Of a stretch of DNA of 16,667 bases, positions 1-7,057 are shown piece after piece. The stretch comes from an uncultured Synergistales bacterium. GTDB taxonomy: Bacteria; Synergistota; Synergistia; Synergistales; Aminobacteriaceae. The notes under the pieces are model-generated. The model was not told where the DNA came from. It worked only from the letters and a program-made list of their open reading frames with translations, and did not search any database. The translations under genes and the position numbers were made by a program. Location of the stretch: positions 1 to 16,667 of the forward strand of contig CAJODX010000005.1 of the NCBI GenBank assembly GCA_905233295.1, read 5' to 3'. Positions within the stretch are counted from its first letter, which is position 1, and every line of letters starts with the position of its first letter.

Positions 1-1071
1 CGTTACAGCAAATTTTTTTCGGGAATTATTTCTTTGATGATGTCGGTTGGAACTCTCGCGCTTTTTGCAGGTCAGCTGCTCGGGATAGCTTGGATTCTCG
101 ATGTCGTTGCAGGCGTTCCGAAAATTTACGGCGTTATAACAGGAGCAGTGGTAACGACTCTTTATTTTGCCGCCGGAGGTCTTTTGTCGGGAGCAATGGT
201 AAACATTGTAGAAGTCGCTGTGATTCTCGCTGGATTTATCGCGGCTGTGCCGTTCGTCTGGAATTTTTCAGGCGGTCTTGACGGAATAAAATCTCAAATT
301 TCAAACGAAAAATATTTTGACTTTTTCGGAATGGGCAGCACTGCAATCATCGGCTACATTGTCATGCTTGTACCGTCATTTTTCATATCGCCGGGCTTGA
401 TTGGAAAAGTTTTCGCGGCTCGTGATGAACGCGCAATAAAAATCGGAACAGCCATGAACGGACTCGTGCAGTTAATTTTTGCGATTATTCCTGTTTTCAT
501 CGGAATGTCAGCATACGCATGTTTTCCGAATTTAAGCCGCGCAGATTTAGCTTTGCCGACCGCAATGAAAAATATGATGCCTTTTTTTGCCGCTTCACTT
601 GCACTCGCAGCGATTTTCGCCGCCGAGGTCAGCACTGCCGACACTGTTTTATATATGCTTGCAGGCTCTTTGACGAATGACATTTACAAAAGATTTTTTA
701 ATCCGAAAATTTCAGATTCAAATTTACTGAAATTATCGCGTTTCACAACGGTCATATGCGGAGTTCTCGGAGTTATTCTCGCTTTGAAACTTGAAAGTAT
801 TATTTCCGCACTTACGATTTTTTATTCGCTTATGAGTGTTTCACTTTCCGCGCCGCTTGTGTTTGGATTATTTTCAAAACGTGCTTCAAATATCGGTGCG
901 ATTTCTTCAGCGGTTGCAGGAACGGCTTTAACTCTTTTCATAACGTTTTACAAAGAAAACTCTGTGGATTTCGGATTTATAAAATTAAACGCCTCGACCT
1001 GCGGGATAATCTTTTCTTTTATAATAATGTCGCTTTTTGTGATTTTTAACCGAAGGGGAAAAAATTTTTAG
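1..1071 (+). CDS. Sodium:solute symporter family transporter, 5' partial
   Basis: The reading frame is open from base 1, so the gene starts upstream of the window; 356 C-terminal residues are visible. They form a very hydrophobic protein with about nine or more membrane-spanning stretches. The segment FAAEVSTADTVLYMLAGSL followed by NDIYKRFF is typical of the SSS (solute:sodium symporter, PutP/PanF-like) family, where the Ser-Thr region in that helix takes part in sodium binding. The role is Na+-coupled uptake of a small organic solute across the inner membrane; the substrate cannot be read from the sequence. The methionines at 34 and 37 lie inside a transmembrane helix and are not credible starts. 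The stop is 13 bases before hisIE on the same strand, with no terminator between, so co-transcription is likely. Confidence 0.88.
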   Translation, partial: RYSKFFSGIISLMMSVGTLALFAGQLLGIAWILDVVAGVPKIYGVITGAVVTTLYFAAGGLLSGAMVNIVEVAVILAGFIAAVPFVWNFSGGLDGIKSQISNEKYFDFFGMGSTAIIGYIVMLVPSFFISPGLIGKVFAARDERAIKIGTAMNGLVQLIFAIIPVFIGMSAYACFPNLSRADLALPTAMKNMMPFFAASLALAAIFAAEVSTADTVLYMLAGSLTNDIYKRFFNPKISDSNLLKLSRFTTVICGVLGVILALKLESIISALTIFYSLMSVSLSAPLVFGLFSKRASNIGAISSAVAGTALTLFITFYKENSVDFGFIKLNASTCGIIFSFIIMSLFVIFNRRGKNF

Positions 1072-1084
1072 TGAGGTTTTATAA

Positions 1085-1738
1085 GTGTTGAATATTGATG
1101 AATTAAAATTTGATTCAAACGGGCTTATTCCGGCAATCGTTGTCGATGATGACAGCGGTGATGTTTTAATGCTTGCGTATATGAACAAAGAAAGCCTGAA
1201 AATTTCTTTGGAAAAAAAATTAACATGTTTCTGGAGCCGTTCACGTAATGAATTATGGCTCAAGGGCGCAACGAGCGGCAACTATCAGCACATTAAAGAG
1301 ATCAAAGCCGACTGCGACCGCGATACTCTTTTGGTTTTTGTAAAACCCGATGGTCCTGCGTGTCATCTTGGAAATTATTCATGTTTCGTTGATGATGTAG
1401 AGAAACGCACGGAAAAAGAGCATGAAAAGTTCACTCTGTGCGGACTTATGGAATTAATCAAAGGGCGTAAAAATGAAAAAATCGAAGGCTCTTACACATC
1501 GTATTTGTTTGAAAAAGGATTGGATAAAATCCTGAAAAAGATCGGCGAAGAAAGTTCCGAAGTCATTATAGCAGCTAAGAATGACAAAAAAGAAACGATT
1601 TACGAAATTTCCGATTTGATTTATCACATGCTTGTATTAATGGCTGAAATGGACATTGAGATAAAAGACATAATCAAAGAGCTTGCTTCGCGCCACGTCA
1701 TTGACAAAAAAATAAAACAGGAAAAAATGACGGATTAA
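1085..1738 (+). CDS. hisIE: Bifunctional phosphoribosyl-AMP cyclohydrolase / phosphoribosyl-ATP pyrophosphatase
   Basis: This fusion protein of 217 residues catalyses the second and third steps of histidine synthesis: PR-ATP hydrolysis to PR-AMP, then ring opening of PR-AMP. The N-terminal HisI domain (about 1-110) shows MLAYMNKESL, FWSRSRNELWLKGATSGN, the metal-binding DCDRD (76-80), and Cys93 in GPACH plus Cys100. The C-terminal HisE domain (about 118-205) is the helical MazG-like pyrophosphatase, with EESSEV (155-160) and DLIYH (177-181). The start is GTG at 1085, chosen because TGAGG at 1072-1076 lies 8 bases upstream; TTG at 1088 is a weaker alternative. Length is usual for the fusion. 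It ends one base before the hydrolase ATG. No other core his genes besides the phosphatase are in the window. Confidence 0.95.
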   Translation: MLNIDELKFDSNGLIPAIVVDDDSGDVLMLAYMNKESLKISLEKKLTCFWSRSRNELWLKGATSGNYQHIKEIKADCDRDTLLVFVKPDGPACHLGNYSCFVDDVEKRTEKEHEKFTLCGLMELIKGRKNEKIEGSYTSYLFEKGLDKILKKIGEESSEVIIAAKNDKKETIYEISDLIYHMLVLMAEMDIEIKDIIKELASRHVIDKKIKQEKMTD

Positions 1739-1739
1739 T

Positions 1740-2447
1740 ATGTTTATTAAACAGGAAAAATTTTTGCTGAACGACATTCCGGCGATACTTTGGGGAGAGT
1801 TTACAAATAAAATATATTTGTATATTCACGGACAAGGCGGCTGTAAGGAAGAAGCTGGTTTGCTTGCGGATTTGATTTGCGGGGCAGGCTGGCAGGTTTT
1901 GAGCATTGATTTGCCAGGACACGGCTCGCGTAAAGACGTGATAAATTCGTTTGATCCTTGGCATGTAGTGCCTGAACTCGTTTCAGTTTTGAAATTTGCT
2001 GAAGCACATTCTGAAACTGTATCTCTTTTCGCAAACAGTATCGGCGCATGGTTTAGCATGTTGAGTTTCAAAGGCGCACAAATAAAAAATTGTATGTTTG
2101 TTTCGCCAGTTACTGATATGAAAAGCCTTATACTGAAAATGATGCACAGTGCCGGCATATCACTGGAACAATTACAAAAAGAACGTATTATAACAACATC
2201 TTCGGGGCAAATTTTTTCGTTGGATTACTGGAATTATGTTTTAAAAAATCCTGTAACTGACTGGAATGTACCGACTAAAATTCTTTACGGAGGTAAAGAT
2301 AATCTGATAGACCGCTGTGTTATAGAAAAATTTTGTAAAAAATTCAACTGTTCATTAACTGTAATGGAGAACGGCGAACACTGGTTTCACACTGAAGAGC
2401 AGTTAGATTTCACGTGTAACTGGATAAAAAGGAATATTGGAAAATAA
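1740..2447 (+). CDS. Alpha/beta hydrolase of unknown substrate
   Basis: A protein of 235 residues with the alpha/beta hydrolase order of elements: the HGQGG oxyanion-hole loop (30-34), SIDLPGHGSR (55-64) after strand 4, a nucleophile elbow FANSIGAW with Ser100, the acid Asp187 in GGKDNLID, and His214 in NGEHWFH. A complete Ser-Asp-His triad is therefore visible. The elbow reads A-N-S-I-G instead of the usual G-x-S-x-G, a tolerated variation. There is no signal peptide, so it is probably a cytoplasmic esterase or peptidase-like enzyme. The ATG follows the hisIE stop by one base, and the gene ends one base before the next start, so it sits inside the histidine gene run. A direct role in histidine synthesis is not known for this family and is not claimed. 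Confidence 0.85.
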   Translation: MFIKQEKFLLNDIPAILWGEFTNKIYLYIHGQGGCKEEAGLLADLICGAGWQVLSIDLPGHGSRKDVINSFDPWHVVPELVSVLKFAEAHSETVSLFANSIGAWFSMLSFKGAQIKNCMFVSPVTDMKSLILKMMHSAGISLEQLQKERIITTSSGQIFSLDYWNYVLKNPVTDWNVPTKILYGGKDNLIDRCVIEKFCKKFNCSLTVMENGEHWFHTEEQLDFTCNWIKRNIGK

Positions 2448-2448
2448 A

Positions 2449-3225
2449 ATGATTTTATCGGATTTTCATATGCACACAATTTATTGCGATGGCAGTGATA
2501 CGCCTGAGAATATGGTTCGTGAAGCAATTTCACGCGGAATGAAAAAAATCGGATTCTCAGGACATTCCTACACGTCTTTTGATCCTCACGTTTGTATGAC
2601 GCCAGAAAATATTGATGAATACAAATCTGAAATCAACAGACTCAAAATCAAATACAAATCTGAAATTGAAATTTTGTGCGGTATTGAACAGGATTATTTT
2701 TCAGATTTTCCTGCCGAAAATTATGATTTTGTAATAGGCTCACTGCATTATGTAACATGCGATGGCGAATATATCGCTGTTGACCACACATTTCAGCATT
2801 TTGAAGACGCTGTAAAAAAATTCGACAATGACGTTTACTCACTGACTGAAAATTATTTTGCAACCGTAGCCGATGTTGTAAACAAAACCGGTGCTGACAT
2901 AATCGGACACTTTGATTTAATATCAAAATTCAATGACGGTAACAAATTTTTTGATGAAAACAATCCGCGTTATATTAAAGCGACAGAAAAGGCACTTGAT
3001 GTCCTGTTAAAAACGGGAAAACCTTTTGAAATCAATACCGGCGCAATGTCCAGAGGATACAAAAAAGTTCCTTATCCGTCAAAAAGAATTTTGGAATATA
3101 TCGCAGCTCATGGCGGAAGCGTGATTTTATCAAGCGATTCGCACAGAAAAGAAACATTGATGTACAAATTTGAAGAGTGTGAAAAACTTGCAAATTCACT
3201 CGGATTAAAAATTGTAACATTATGA
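2449..3225 (+). CDS. hisK: PHP-domain histidinol-phosphatase (HisJ/HisK type)
   Basis: A 258-residue PHP-family metal-dependent phosphatase, predicted to convert histidinol phosphate to histidinol, the penultimate histidine-pathway intermediate. Metal ligands appear in family order: His7 and His9 in DFHMHT, Asp14, His39 in GFSGHS, Glu80 in GIEQD, His100 in GSLHY, His154 in GHFDL, and Asp230/His232 in SSDSH. I start at ATG 2449, directly before the conserved DFHMHT strand; a TTG at 2437 in frame would add four residues and overlap the hydrolase, but nothing favours it. Linkage to hisIE supports the histidinol-phosphatase assignment over other PHP enzymes. The stop overlaps the cbiF start by ATGA, a translational-coupling arrangement. 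Confidence 0.86.
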   Translation: MILSDFHMHTIYCDGSDTPENMVREAISRGMKKIGFSGHSYTSFDPHVCMTPENIDEYKSEINRLKIKYKSEIEILCGIEQDYFSDFPAENYDFVIGSLHYVTCDGEYIAVDHTFQHFEDAVKKFDNDVYSLTENYFATVADVVNKTGADIIGHFDLISKFNDGNKFFDENNPRYIKATEKALDVLLKTGKPFEINTGAMSRGYKKVPYPSKRILEYIAAHGGSVILSSDSHRKETLMYKFEECEKLANSLGLKIVTL

Positions 3226-3947
3226 TTTATTTCATAGGCGCAGGACCCGGAGCTGTCGATTTAATCACCGTCCGCGGCGCAAAAATTTTGAGTGAAGCCG
3301 GAATGATAATATATGCCGGCTCGCTCGTTAATTATGAGTTAATAAAGACTTACGCCGATTCTGAATGCGAGATTTTTGACAGTGCAAAAATGAATTTGGA
3401 GGAAATTTCACAGAAATTAATCGAAGGTCATAAAAAATATTCAGTAACAGTAAGGCTTCATTCTGGAGATCCTGCGCTTTACGGGGCTATACGTGAACAA
3501 ATCGAAATTTTGGAAAAAAATAAAATTCCTTTTGAAATTGTTCCCGGCGTAAGTTCGTTATTTGCAGCAGCAGCAGCCTTAAAAACTGAATTTATGATAC
3601 CAGGTATCACTCAATCTTTACTAATTTCGCGTATTGGCGGCAGAACACCTGCGCCTGATGATAATTTTTCAACGGTTTTATTTCTGTCTTCAGCTATGAT
3701 TGAACGAGCATGCTCTGAACTTATCGAAAAAAAATACTCGCCGGCAACACCTGCCGCGTTAGTATATAAAGCGTCATGGTCCGATGAAAAAATTGTACGC
3801 GGAACTCTTGAAACCCTTCCGGCTCTTGCTGAAAAATATGGAATTGACAAGACCGCTTTAATTCTTGTCGGAGATTTTCTTGATAAAAATATACAAAAAA
3901 AATCTAAACTTTACGACAAAAATTTTTCACATGGATTCAGAAAATAA
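3222..3947 (+). CDS. cbiF: Precorrin-4 / cobalt-precorrin-4 C11-methyltransferase
   Basis: A 241-residue SAM-dependent tetrapyrrole methylase (CbiF/CobM) that methylates C11 of the corrin ring in cobalamin synthesis. It opens with the family glycine motif IGAGPGAVDLITVRGA, continues with DSAKMNLEEI, RLHSGDPALYGAIREQI, VPGVSSLFAAAAAL and GGRTPAP, and ends with SKLYDKNFSHGFR, which resembles the C-terminus of CobM/CbiF proteins. The length is normal. ATG at 3222 overlaps the hisK stop by four bases, and the 3' end overlaps the start chosen for cbiG. The CbiG neighbour indicates the early-cobalt (anaerobic) branch, so cbiF is preferred to cobM. Other cobalamin genes must lie elsewhere. Confidence 0.92.
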   Translation: MIYFIGAGPGAVDLITVRGAKILSEAGMIIYAGSLVNYELIKTYADSECEIFDSAKMNLEEISQKLIEGHKKYSVTVRLHSGDPALYGAIREQIEILEKNKIPFEIVPGVSSLFAAAAALKTEFMIPGITQSLLISRIGGRTPAPDDNFSTVLFLSSAMIERACSELIEKKYSPATPAALVYKASWSDEKIVRGTLETLPALAEKYGIDKTALILVGDFLDKNIQKKSKLYDKNFSHGFRK

Positions 3948-4887
3948 AAATAAAATTATCATCGCCGCGTTCACAAAAAACGGAATTGAACTTGCAAAAA
4001 AAATTTCAAAATATTTTAACGCTAAAATATTTGTCCCTGAACGTTTTTCTGATAATAAACTCGAATATTTCGGAACAAATTTGAATGAATGGGCTGGAAA
4101 AATTTTTTACAATTCTGAGGCAATAATTTTTGTATCTGCATGCGGGATTGCCTTACGTGCGATTGCGCCTTATATAAAATCTAAACTTCAAGATCCTGCT
4201 GTGATTGTAATTGATGAAAAAGGTAAATTTGTTATACCTGTTTTATCAGGTCATATCGGCGGAGCAAATGAACTTGCAAAAAAAATTGCCGTTTATCTTA
4301 ACGCAACTCCTGTCATCACAACAGCTACTGACGTAAATAATTTGATCGCAATAGATGAATGGGCTGTAAAAAATAATTGTAAAATTGAAAATCCCGACGC
4401 AGTAAAAAATTTTTCCGCCGAAATTCTTGAACATAATAACGTAGGCGTTGCAATAACACATGAACTTCAAAACGCTCCTTTTCCCGTTACATTATGGCTC
4501 AGACCTCAAAATTTAATTTTAGGCGCAGGCTGTAACCGCGGAATCAGTATCGAAGAATTTGAAAATGCCGCACAAAATTTTTTAGAAAGTTCAGGCGTAT
4601 CACCTCTTTCACTGAAAGCTCTTGCATCAATAGATATAAAATCCAATGAGCAGGCTTTAATTTCTTTTGCTGAAAATCACAAAATCCCTTTTATGACTTT
4701 CAGTGCTGCTGAACTTCGGGCTTTGCAAGGAAATTTTACAAAATCCGAACTTGTGCAAAATATTGTCGGCGTTGATAATGTATGTGAACGGGCATGTATG
4801 TCCGCCGGAGGTCCTGAAGCCGTGCTGATGAGAAGCAAAACTGTTTACAACGGCATAACGCTGGCTCTTGCACGTGTTGCGGCATGA
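3931..4887 (+). CDS. cbiG: Cobalt-precorrin-5A hydrolase
   Basis: CbiG opens the delta-lactone of cobalt-precorrin-5A, releasing acetaldehyde during ring contraction in anaerobic cobalamin synthesis. The N-terminal domain carries SACGIALRAIAPYIKSKLQD and SGHIGGANELAKKIA, and the C-terminal domain carries LILGAGCNRGIS, ELRALQGNFTKSELV and ACMSAGGPEAVL, all typical of the family. The start is set at ATG 3931 (318 residues), because the frame upstream to TTG 3865 encodes only a lysine-rich stretch within cbiF. The 17-base overlap with cbiF and the lack of a clear ribosome site point to coupled translation. The linker between the two domains looks short for CbiG. It is the last gene of the plus-strand run and ends five bases before the convergent epimerase stop. 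Confidence 0.92.
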   Translation: MDSENKNKIIIAAFTKNGIELAKKISKYFNAKIFVPERFSDNKLEYFGTNLNEWAGKIFYNSEAIIFVSACGIALRAIAPYIKSKLQDPAVIVIDEKGKFVIPVLSGHIGGANELAKKIAVYLNATPVITTATDVNNLIAIDEWAVKNNCKIENPDAVKNFSAEILEHNNVGVAITHELQNAPFPVTLWLRPQNLILGAGCNRGISIEEFENAAQNFLESSGVSPLSLKALASIDIKSNEQALISFAENHKIPFMTFSAAELRALQGNFTKSELVQNIVGVDNVCERACMSAGGPEAVLMRSKTVYNGITLALARVAA

Positions 4888-4892
4888 TACGT

Positions 4893-5774
4893 TCAGAGAG
4901 TTTCTTCTGTTTTTTTAATGGAAGTTTCAAAATCTGAAACTCTGTAATCAAAATCATATTCGCTCATGCTCTTATCGTAAGTCAGCGTGGAGAAGGCTTT
5001 ATTTACACGTTCGGCGATTCTGAACGGCTTTATATAACCGGCAATGTAAACAAGAAAATTGAAAATTCTGCTGACAAAAATTTTATGTTCTGCAACTTTC
5101 GCGATAGTTTTAACCATTTCGCTTGTCTGAACATATTCGGAATTTTGAGGAAAAAATATTCCGCTCAAATTTTTTATTATGACCTGACAGACGAACTCGC
5201 AGAAATTTTCTATGTAACACATTGATCTTTCATTTTTATAATTCGGAAAAACCGGCGAAATTTTTGCAATTTTTGAAAGCAAAGGATAATTCCCTTTGCA
5301 GTTTTTTCCGTATATCATCGGCGGACGCATTATCGAAACAAAAAAATTTTCGTCTGAAAGCTCTCTTATTTTTTCATCAGCCTGCCATTTGCTCTGAGCG
5401 TAACACAACACGGGTTTCGGCTCTGTGTTTTTATTAATCCGCGAATATTCCGAACCGTAAACGAGCATTGAAGACATGAAAATAAATTGTTTAACTCCGT
5501 CTTTTTTTGCTTTTTCTGCGGTTTTGACTGCGAGGTCGCGATTGATTGCGAAATAACGTTTTTTTTCTTCTTCCGATTCTTTTCCGCTGTCAGAATGTGC
5601 TATGCCGGCAACATGAAACACAGCGTCAAAGCCCGAAAAATTTTTTTCACGCCATTTTTCGCCGTGCATATCAAGAGTTTCAACGCGGATTTCAGACGAA
5701 TGAAATTTTTCCGCACGTTCAGCAAAATTTTTTCCTATATATGAATTTTCTCCTGTGATTAAAACTTTTTTCAT
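4893..5774 (-). CDS. NAD-dependent epimerase/dehydratase (extended SDR)
   Basis: A 293-residue extended short-chain dehydrogenase/reductase, probably acting on a nucleotide sugar for cell-envelope polysaccharide. Residues 1-14 (VLITGENSYIG) form the NAD-binding Rossmann turn, with Ser in place of the middle glycine. VFHVAGIAHSD (52-62) is the cofactor loop. SSMLVYGSE (101-109) gives the catalytic Ser, and YAQSK (Tyr125, Lys129) is the YxxxK pair. RPPMIYG (150-156) is also conserved. I chose ATG at 5774 because it begins the first strand and AAAGGA lies just upstream on this strand; the frame continues 12 residues further to 5810 without support. The exact substrate (UDP-glucose 4-epimerase-like or a reductase) cannot be told. 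It is convergent with cbiG. Confidence 0.83.
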   Translation of the reverse strand: MKKVLITGENSYIGKNFAERAEKFHSSEIRVETLDMHGEKWREKNFSGFDAVFHVAGIAHSDSGKESEEEKKRYFAINRDLAVKTAEKAKKDGVKQFIFMSSMLVYGSEYSRINKNTEPKPVLCYAQSKWQADEKIRELSDENFFVSIMRPPMIYGKNCKGNYPLLSKIAKISPVFPNYKNERSMCYIENFCEFVCQVIIKNLSGIFFPQNSEYVQTSEMVKTIAKVAEHKIFVSRIFNFLVYIAGYIKPFRIAERVNKAFSTLTYDKSMSEYDFDYRVSDFETSIKKTEETL

Positions 5775-5832
5775 AATTTTATTCCTTTCGGATAAAACGC
5801 CTTGACGCATTTGAAAATTTTCAACGCAGTGT

Positions 5833-5862
5833 ATAATAACATAACGGTTTCACGGTTGCCAA
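5833..5862 (-). promoter_or_regulatory. Candidate promoter of the epimerase gene
   Basis: Reading the minus strand, TTGGCA (plus 5857-5862) is followed after 18 bases by TATTAT (plus 5833-5838), about 60 bases before the ATG at 5774. The -35 box overlaps the -35 box of the opposing rpmG promoter (5856-5861). This is pattern evidence only. Confidence 0.45.
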
Positions 5863-5884
5863 AGACTGAAATTTGTTATAAAAT
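5856..5884 (+). promoter_or_regulatory. Sigma-70-type promoter of rpmG
   Basis: TTGCCA (5856-5861), 17 bases, then TAAAAT (5879-5884), about 49 bases upstream of rpmG. The element is nearly duplicated at the tRNA-Trp promoter (6087-6115): both share GTTGCCAAAGA, the TTGTT run upstream of the -10, and the 17-base spacing. Confidence 0.6.
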
Positions 5885-5932
5885 TCCGTTTCGTGCCACA
5901 GGCAACATAATGAAAGGACTGAACGAAATAAA

Positions 5933-6082
5933 ATGGCGGATATAGTCGGACTTACCTGCACTCAGTGCAAGAGACGCAACTACACGACTACGGTGAACAA
6001 GAAGAAACAGCAGAAAAAACTTGAACTCAAAAAATTCTGCAAATGGTGCAACGCCTCTGTTCTTCACAAAGAATCAAAATAG
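5933..6082 (+). CDS. rpmG: 50S ribosomal protein L33
   Basis: A 49-residue basic protein, too short for many ORF scans. It begins MADIVGLTCTQCKRRNY and ends FCKWCNASVLHKESK, the normal L33 pattern. Cys9/Cys12 and Cys36/Cys39 form two CxxC knuckles, so this is the zinc-binding (C+) form. L33 sits near the E site of the large ribosomal subunit. The ribosome site AAAGGA is at 5913-5918, 14 bases from the ATG, which is slightly long. The order rpmG, tRNA-Trp, secE, nusG, rplK, rplA, rplJ, rplL is widely conserved in bacteria, which supports the call. Confidence 0.96.
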   Translation: MADIVGLTCTQCKRRNYTTTVNKKKQQKKLELKKFCKWCNASVLHKESK

Positions 6083-6086
6083 ACAG

Positions 6087-6115
6087 TTGCCAAAGATTAA
6101 AAATTGTTGTAGAAT
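6087..6115 (+). promoter_or_regulatory. Sigma-70-type promoter of tRNA-Trp-secE-nusG
   Basis: TTGCCA (6087-6092), 17 bases, TAGAAT (6110-6115), placed about 22 bases before the tRNA 5' end, so the start point would lie just upstream of the tRNA. It is a near-copy of the rpmG promoter. Confidence 0.65.
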
Positions 6116-6136
6116 TTAGCCCGTAGTTTTTCACGC

Positions 6137-6212
6137 AGGTCCGTGGCTCAATTGGCAGAGCACTGGTCTCCAAAACCGGGGGCTGCAGGTTCGAGTCCTG
6201 CCGGGCCTGCCA
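6137..6212 (+). tRNA. tRNA-Trp (anticodon CCA)
   Basis: A complete cloverleaf of 76 bases with an encoded CCA end. The acceptor AGGTCCG pairs with CGGGCCT (one G-T pair), the D stem GCTC pairs with GAGC, the anticodon stem CTGGT/ACCGG encloses loop CTCCAAA with anticodon CCA, and the T stem GCAGG/CCTGC encloses TTCGAGT. The discriminator is G, as expected for bacterial tRNA-Trp. It lies between rpmG and secE, a conserved position, and the secE ribosome site follows within 20 bases. Confidence 0.97.
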
Positions 6213-6238
6213 TTTTTTTATGGCAAAGGATAAGACAG

Positions 6239-6451
6239 ATGGCAAAAGCAGCAGAAAAAACCACGAAAATGTCTTCATTTATAAATTTCATTCGTGAAGC
6301 CAAAGCCGAACTCAAAAAGGTTACGTGGCCTACAAGAAGACAGATGTGGTACTGGACACTGGTCGTAATCGTATTTACGCTTTGTGTTTCATTATATCTG
6401 GGATTGATTGATTTTCTTCTTGCGTGGCTTTTCAGCGCATTGTTAGGTTAA
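6239..6451 (+). CDS. secE: Preprotein translocase subunit SecE
   Basis: A 70-residue single-membrane-span SecE. The amphipathic helix FIREAKAELKKVTWPTRRQ carries the invariant KKVxWPxR motif that clamps SecY, and one transmembrane helix follows (WTLVVIVFTLCVSLYLGLI). It is an essential component of the SecYEG inner-membrane channel. The start is ATG 6239 (MAKAAEKTT), with AAAGGA at 6225-6230 eight bases upstream; the open frame extends upstream to 6143 only by running through the tRNA gene, which is not coding. The stop overlaps the nusG ribosome site. Confidence 0.95.
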   Translation: MAKAAEKTTKMSSFINFIREAKAELKKVTWPTRRQMWYWTLVVIVFTLCVSLYLGLIDFLLAWLFSALLG

Positions 6452-6461
6452 AGGATTCAAG

Positions 6462-6998
6462 ATGCCCGGTGATCGTCGGTGGTACGTTGTTCAAACGTAT
6501 GCGAGTTATGAAAAAAGAGTAGAGGCTGACTTGCGGCAGCGCATAGAGGCTATGAACATGCAGGATAAAATTTTCAATGTTCTTGTTCCTACGAAAAAAC
6601 ATGTACTGGTCAAGGACGGGAAAAGCCGCGAAGTCGTTCGCAAACTTTATCCCAGCTATGTAATGGTGGAGATGGTTCTTGACGAGCAGTCTTGGTACGC
6701 TGTCAGGCACACTCCTGGAGTAACGGGTTTCATAGGCGCTGGGACTCATCCGATTCCGCTCTCTCAGGAGGAAGTTGACAGGGTGATGGCTGGAATGAAA
6801 GATGACGAGGAAAATGTTGAAATTGAACTCGACATCAAGCCCGGCGATACCGTAAGAGTTACAGCTGAAGGCGAAATGAAAGGTTTCACGGGTTCTGTAG
6901 TAGATGTAAATATAAAAAAGAACAAAGTGAAATTCAAGAGTGACGTTCTCGGCGGAGCAGTCCTTGAAACAGATTACAAGGCACTGGAAAAAGTTTGA
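6462..6998 (+). CDS. nusG: Transcription termination/antitermination factor NusG
   Basis: A 178-residue NusG that binds the RNA polymerase clamp and modulates pausing and Rho-dependent termination. The NGN domain (about 5-115) is recognisable from RRWYVVQTYASYEKRVEADL, KLYPSYVMVEM, WYAVRHTPGVTGFIG and PIPLSQEEVDRVM. The C-terminal KOW domain (about 124-178) has GDTVRVTAEGEMKGFTGSVVD, where most NusG proteins have a GPF after VRV. Its end reads LGGAVLETDYKALEKV, replacing the common FGR-TPVEL segment. The ribosome site AAGGA at 6451-6455 overlaps the secE stop, and the spacing to ATG is six bases. The operon position between secE and rplK is standard. Confidence 0.95.
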   Translation: MPGDRRWYVVQTYASYEKRVEADLRQRIEAMNMQDKIFNVLVPTKKHVLVKDGKSREVVRKLYPSYVMVEMVLDEQSWYAVRHTPGVTGFIGAGTHPIPLSQEEVDRVMAGMKDDEENVEIELDIKPGDTVRVTAEGEMKGFTGSVVDVNIKKNKVKFKSDVLGGAVLETDYKALEKV

Positions 6999-7057
6999 GG
7001 CAATAATTTTTTTGCATATATAAAAGGTAACAGAAGCAGAAAGGAAAATTTTTCATT

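Noticed and set aside
3865..3930. A 22-residue N-terminal extension of CbiG from TTG 3865.
   Set aside because: The extension lies wholly within cbiF, is lysine/asparagine-rich without family similarity, and ATG 3931 begins just before the first conserved strand.
4894..4916. A possible terminator after cbiG: CAGA/TCTG followed by seven T.
   Set aside because: The stem has only four pairs with an eight-base loop and lies inside the epimerase coding end, so it cannot be separated from chance.
5832..5837. A TATAAT on the plus strand upstream of rpmG.
   Set aside because: The nearest -35-like boxes are 15 or 24 bases away (TTGAAA at 5811, TTGACG at 5802), and the promoter at 5856-5884 is better placed.
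6143..6238. A longer SecE start that runs upstream through the tRNA-Trp gene.
   Set aside because: The extra 32 residues (MAQLAEHWSPKPGAAGSSPA and on) are translated tRNA, a common artefact; the ribosome site AAAGGA supports ATG 6239.
6027..6278. A minus-strand open frame containing MARQDSNLQPP-like sequence.
   Set aside because: It is the antisense of rpmG and tRNA-Trp, another well-known spurious tRNA shadow.
6995..7022. A possible promoter before rplK (TTGAGG, 16 bases, TATATA).
   Set aside because: Both boxes are imperfect and the T-rich gap makes chance matches likely; noted under rplK but not listed as a feature.
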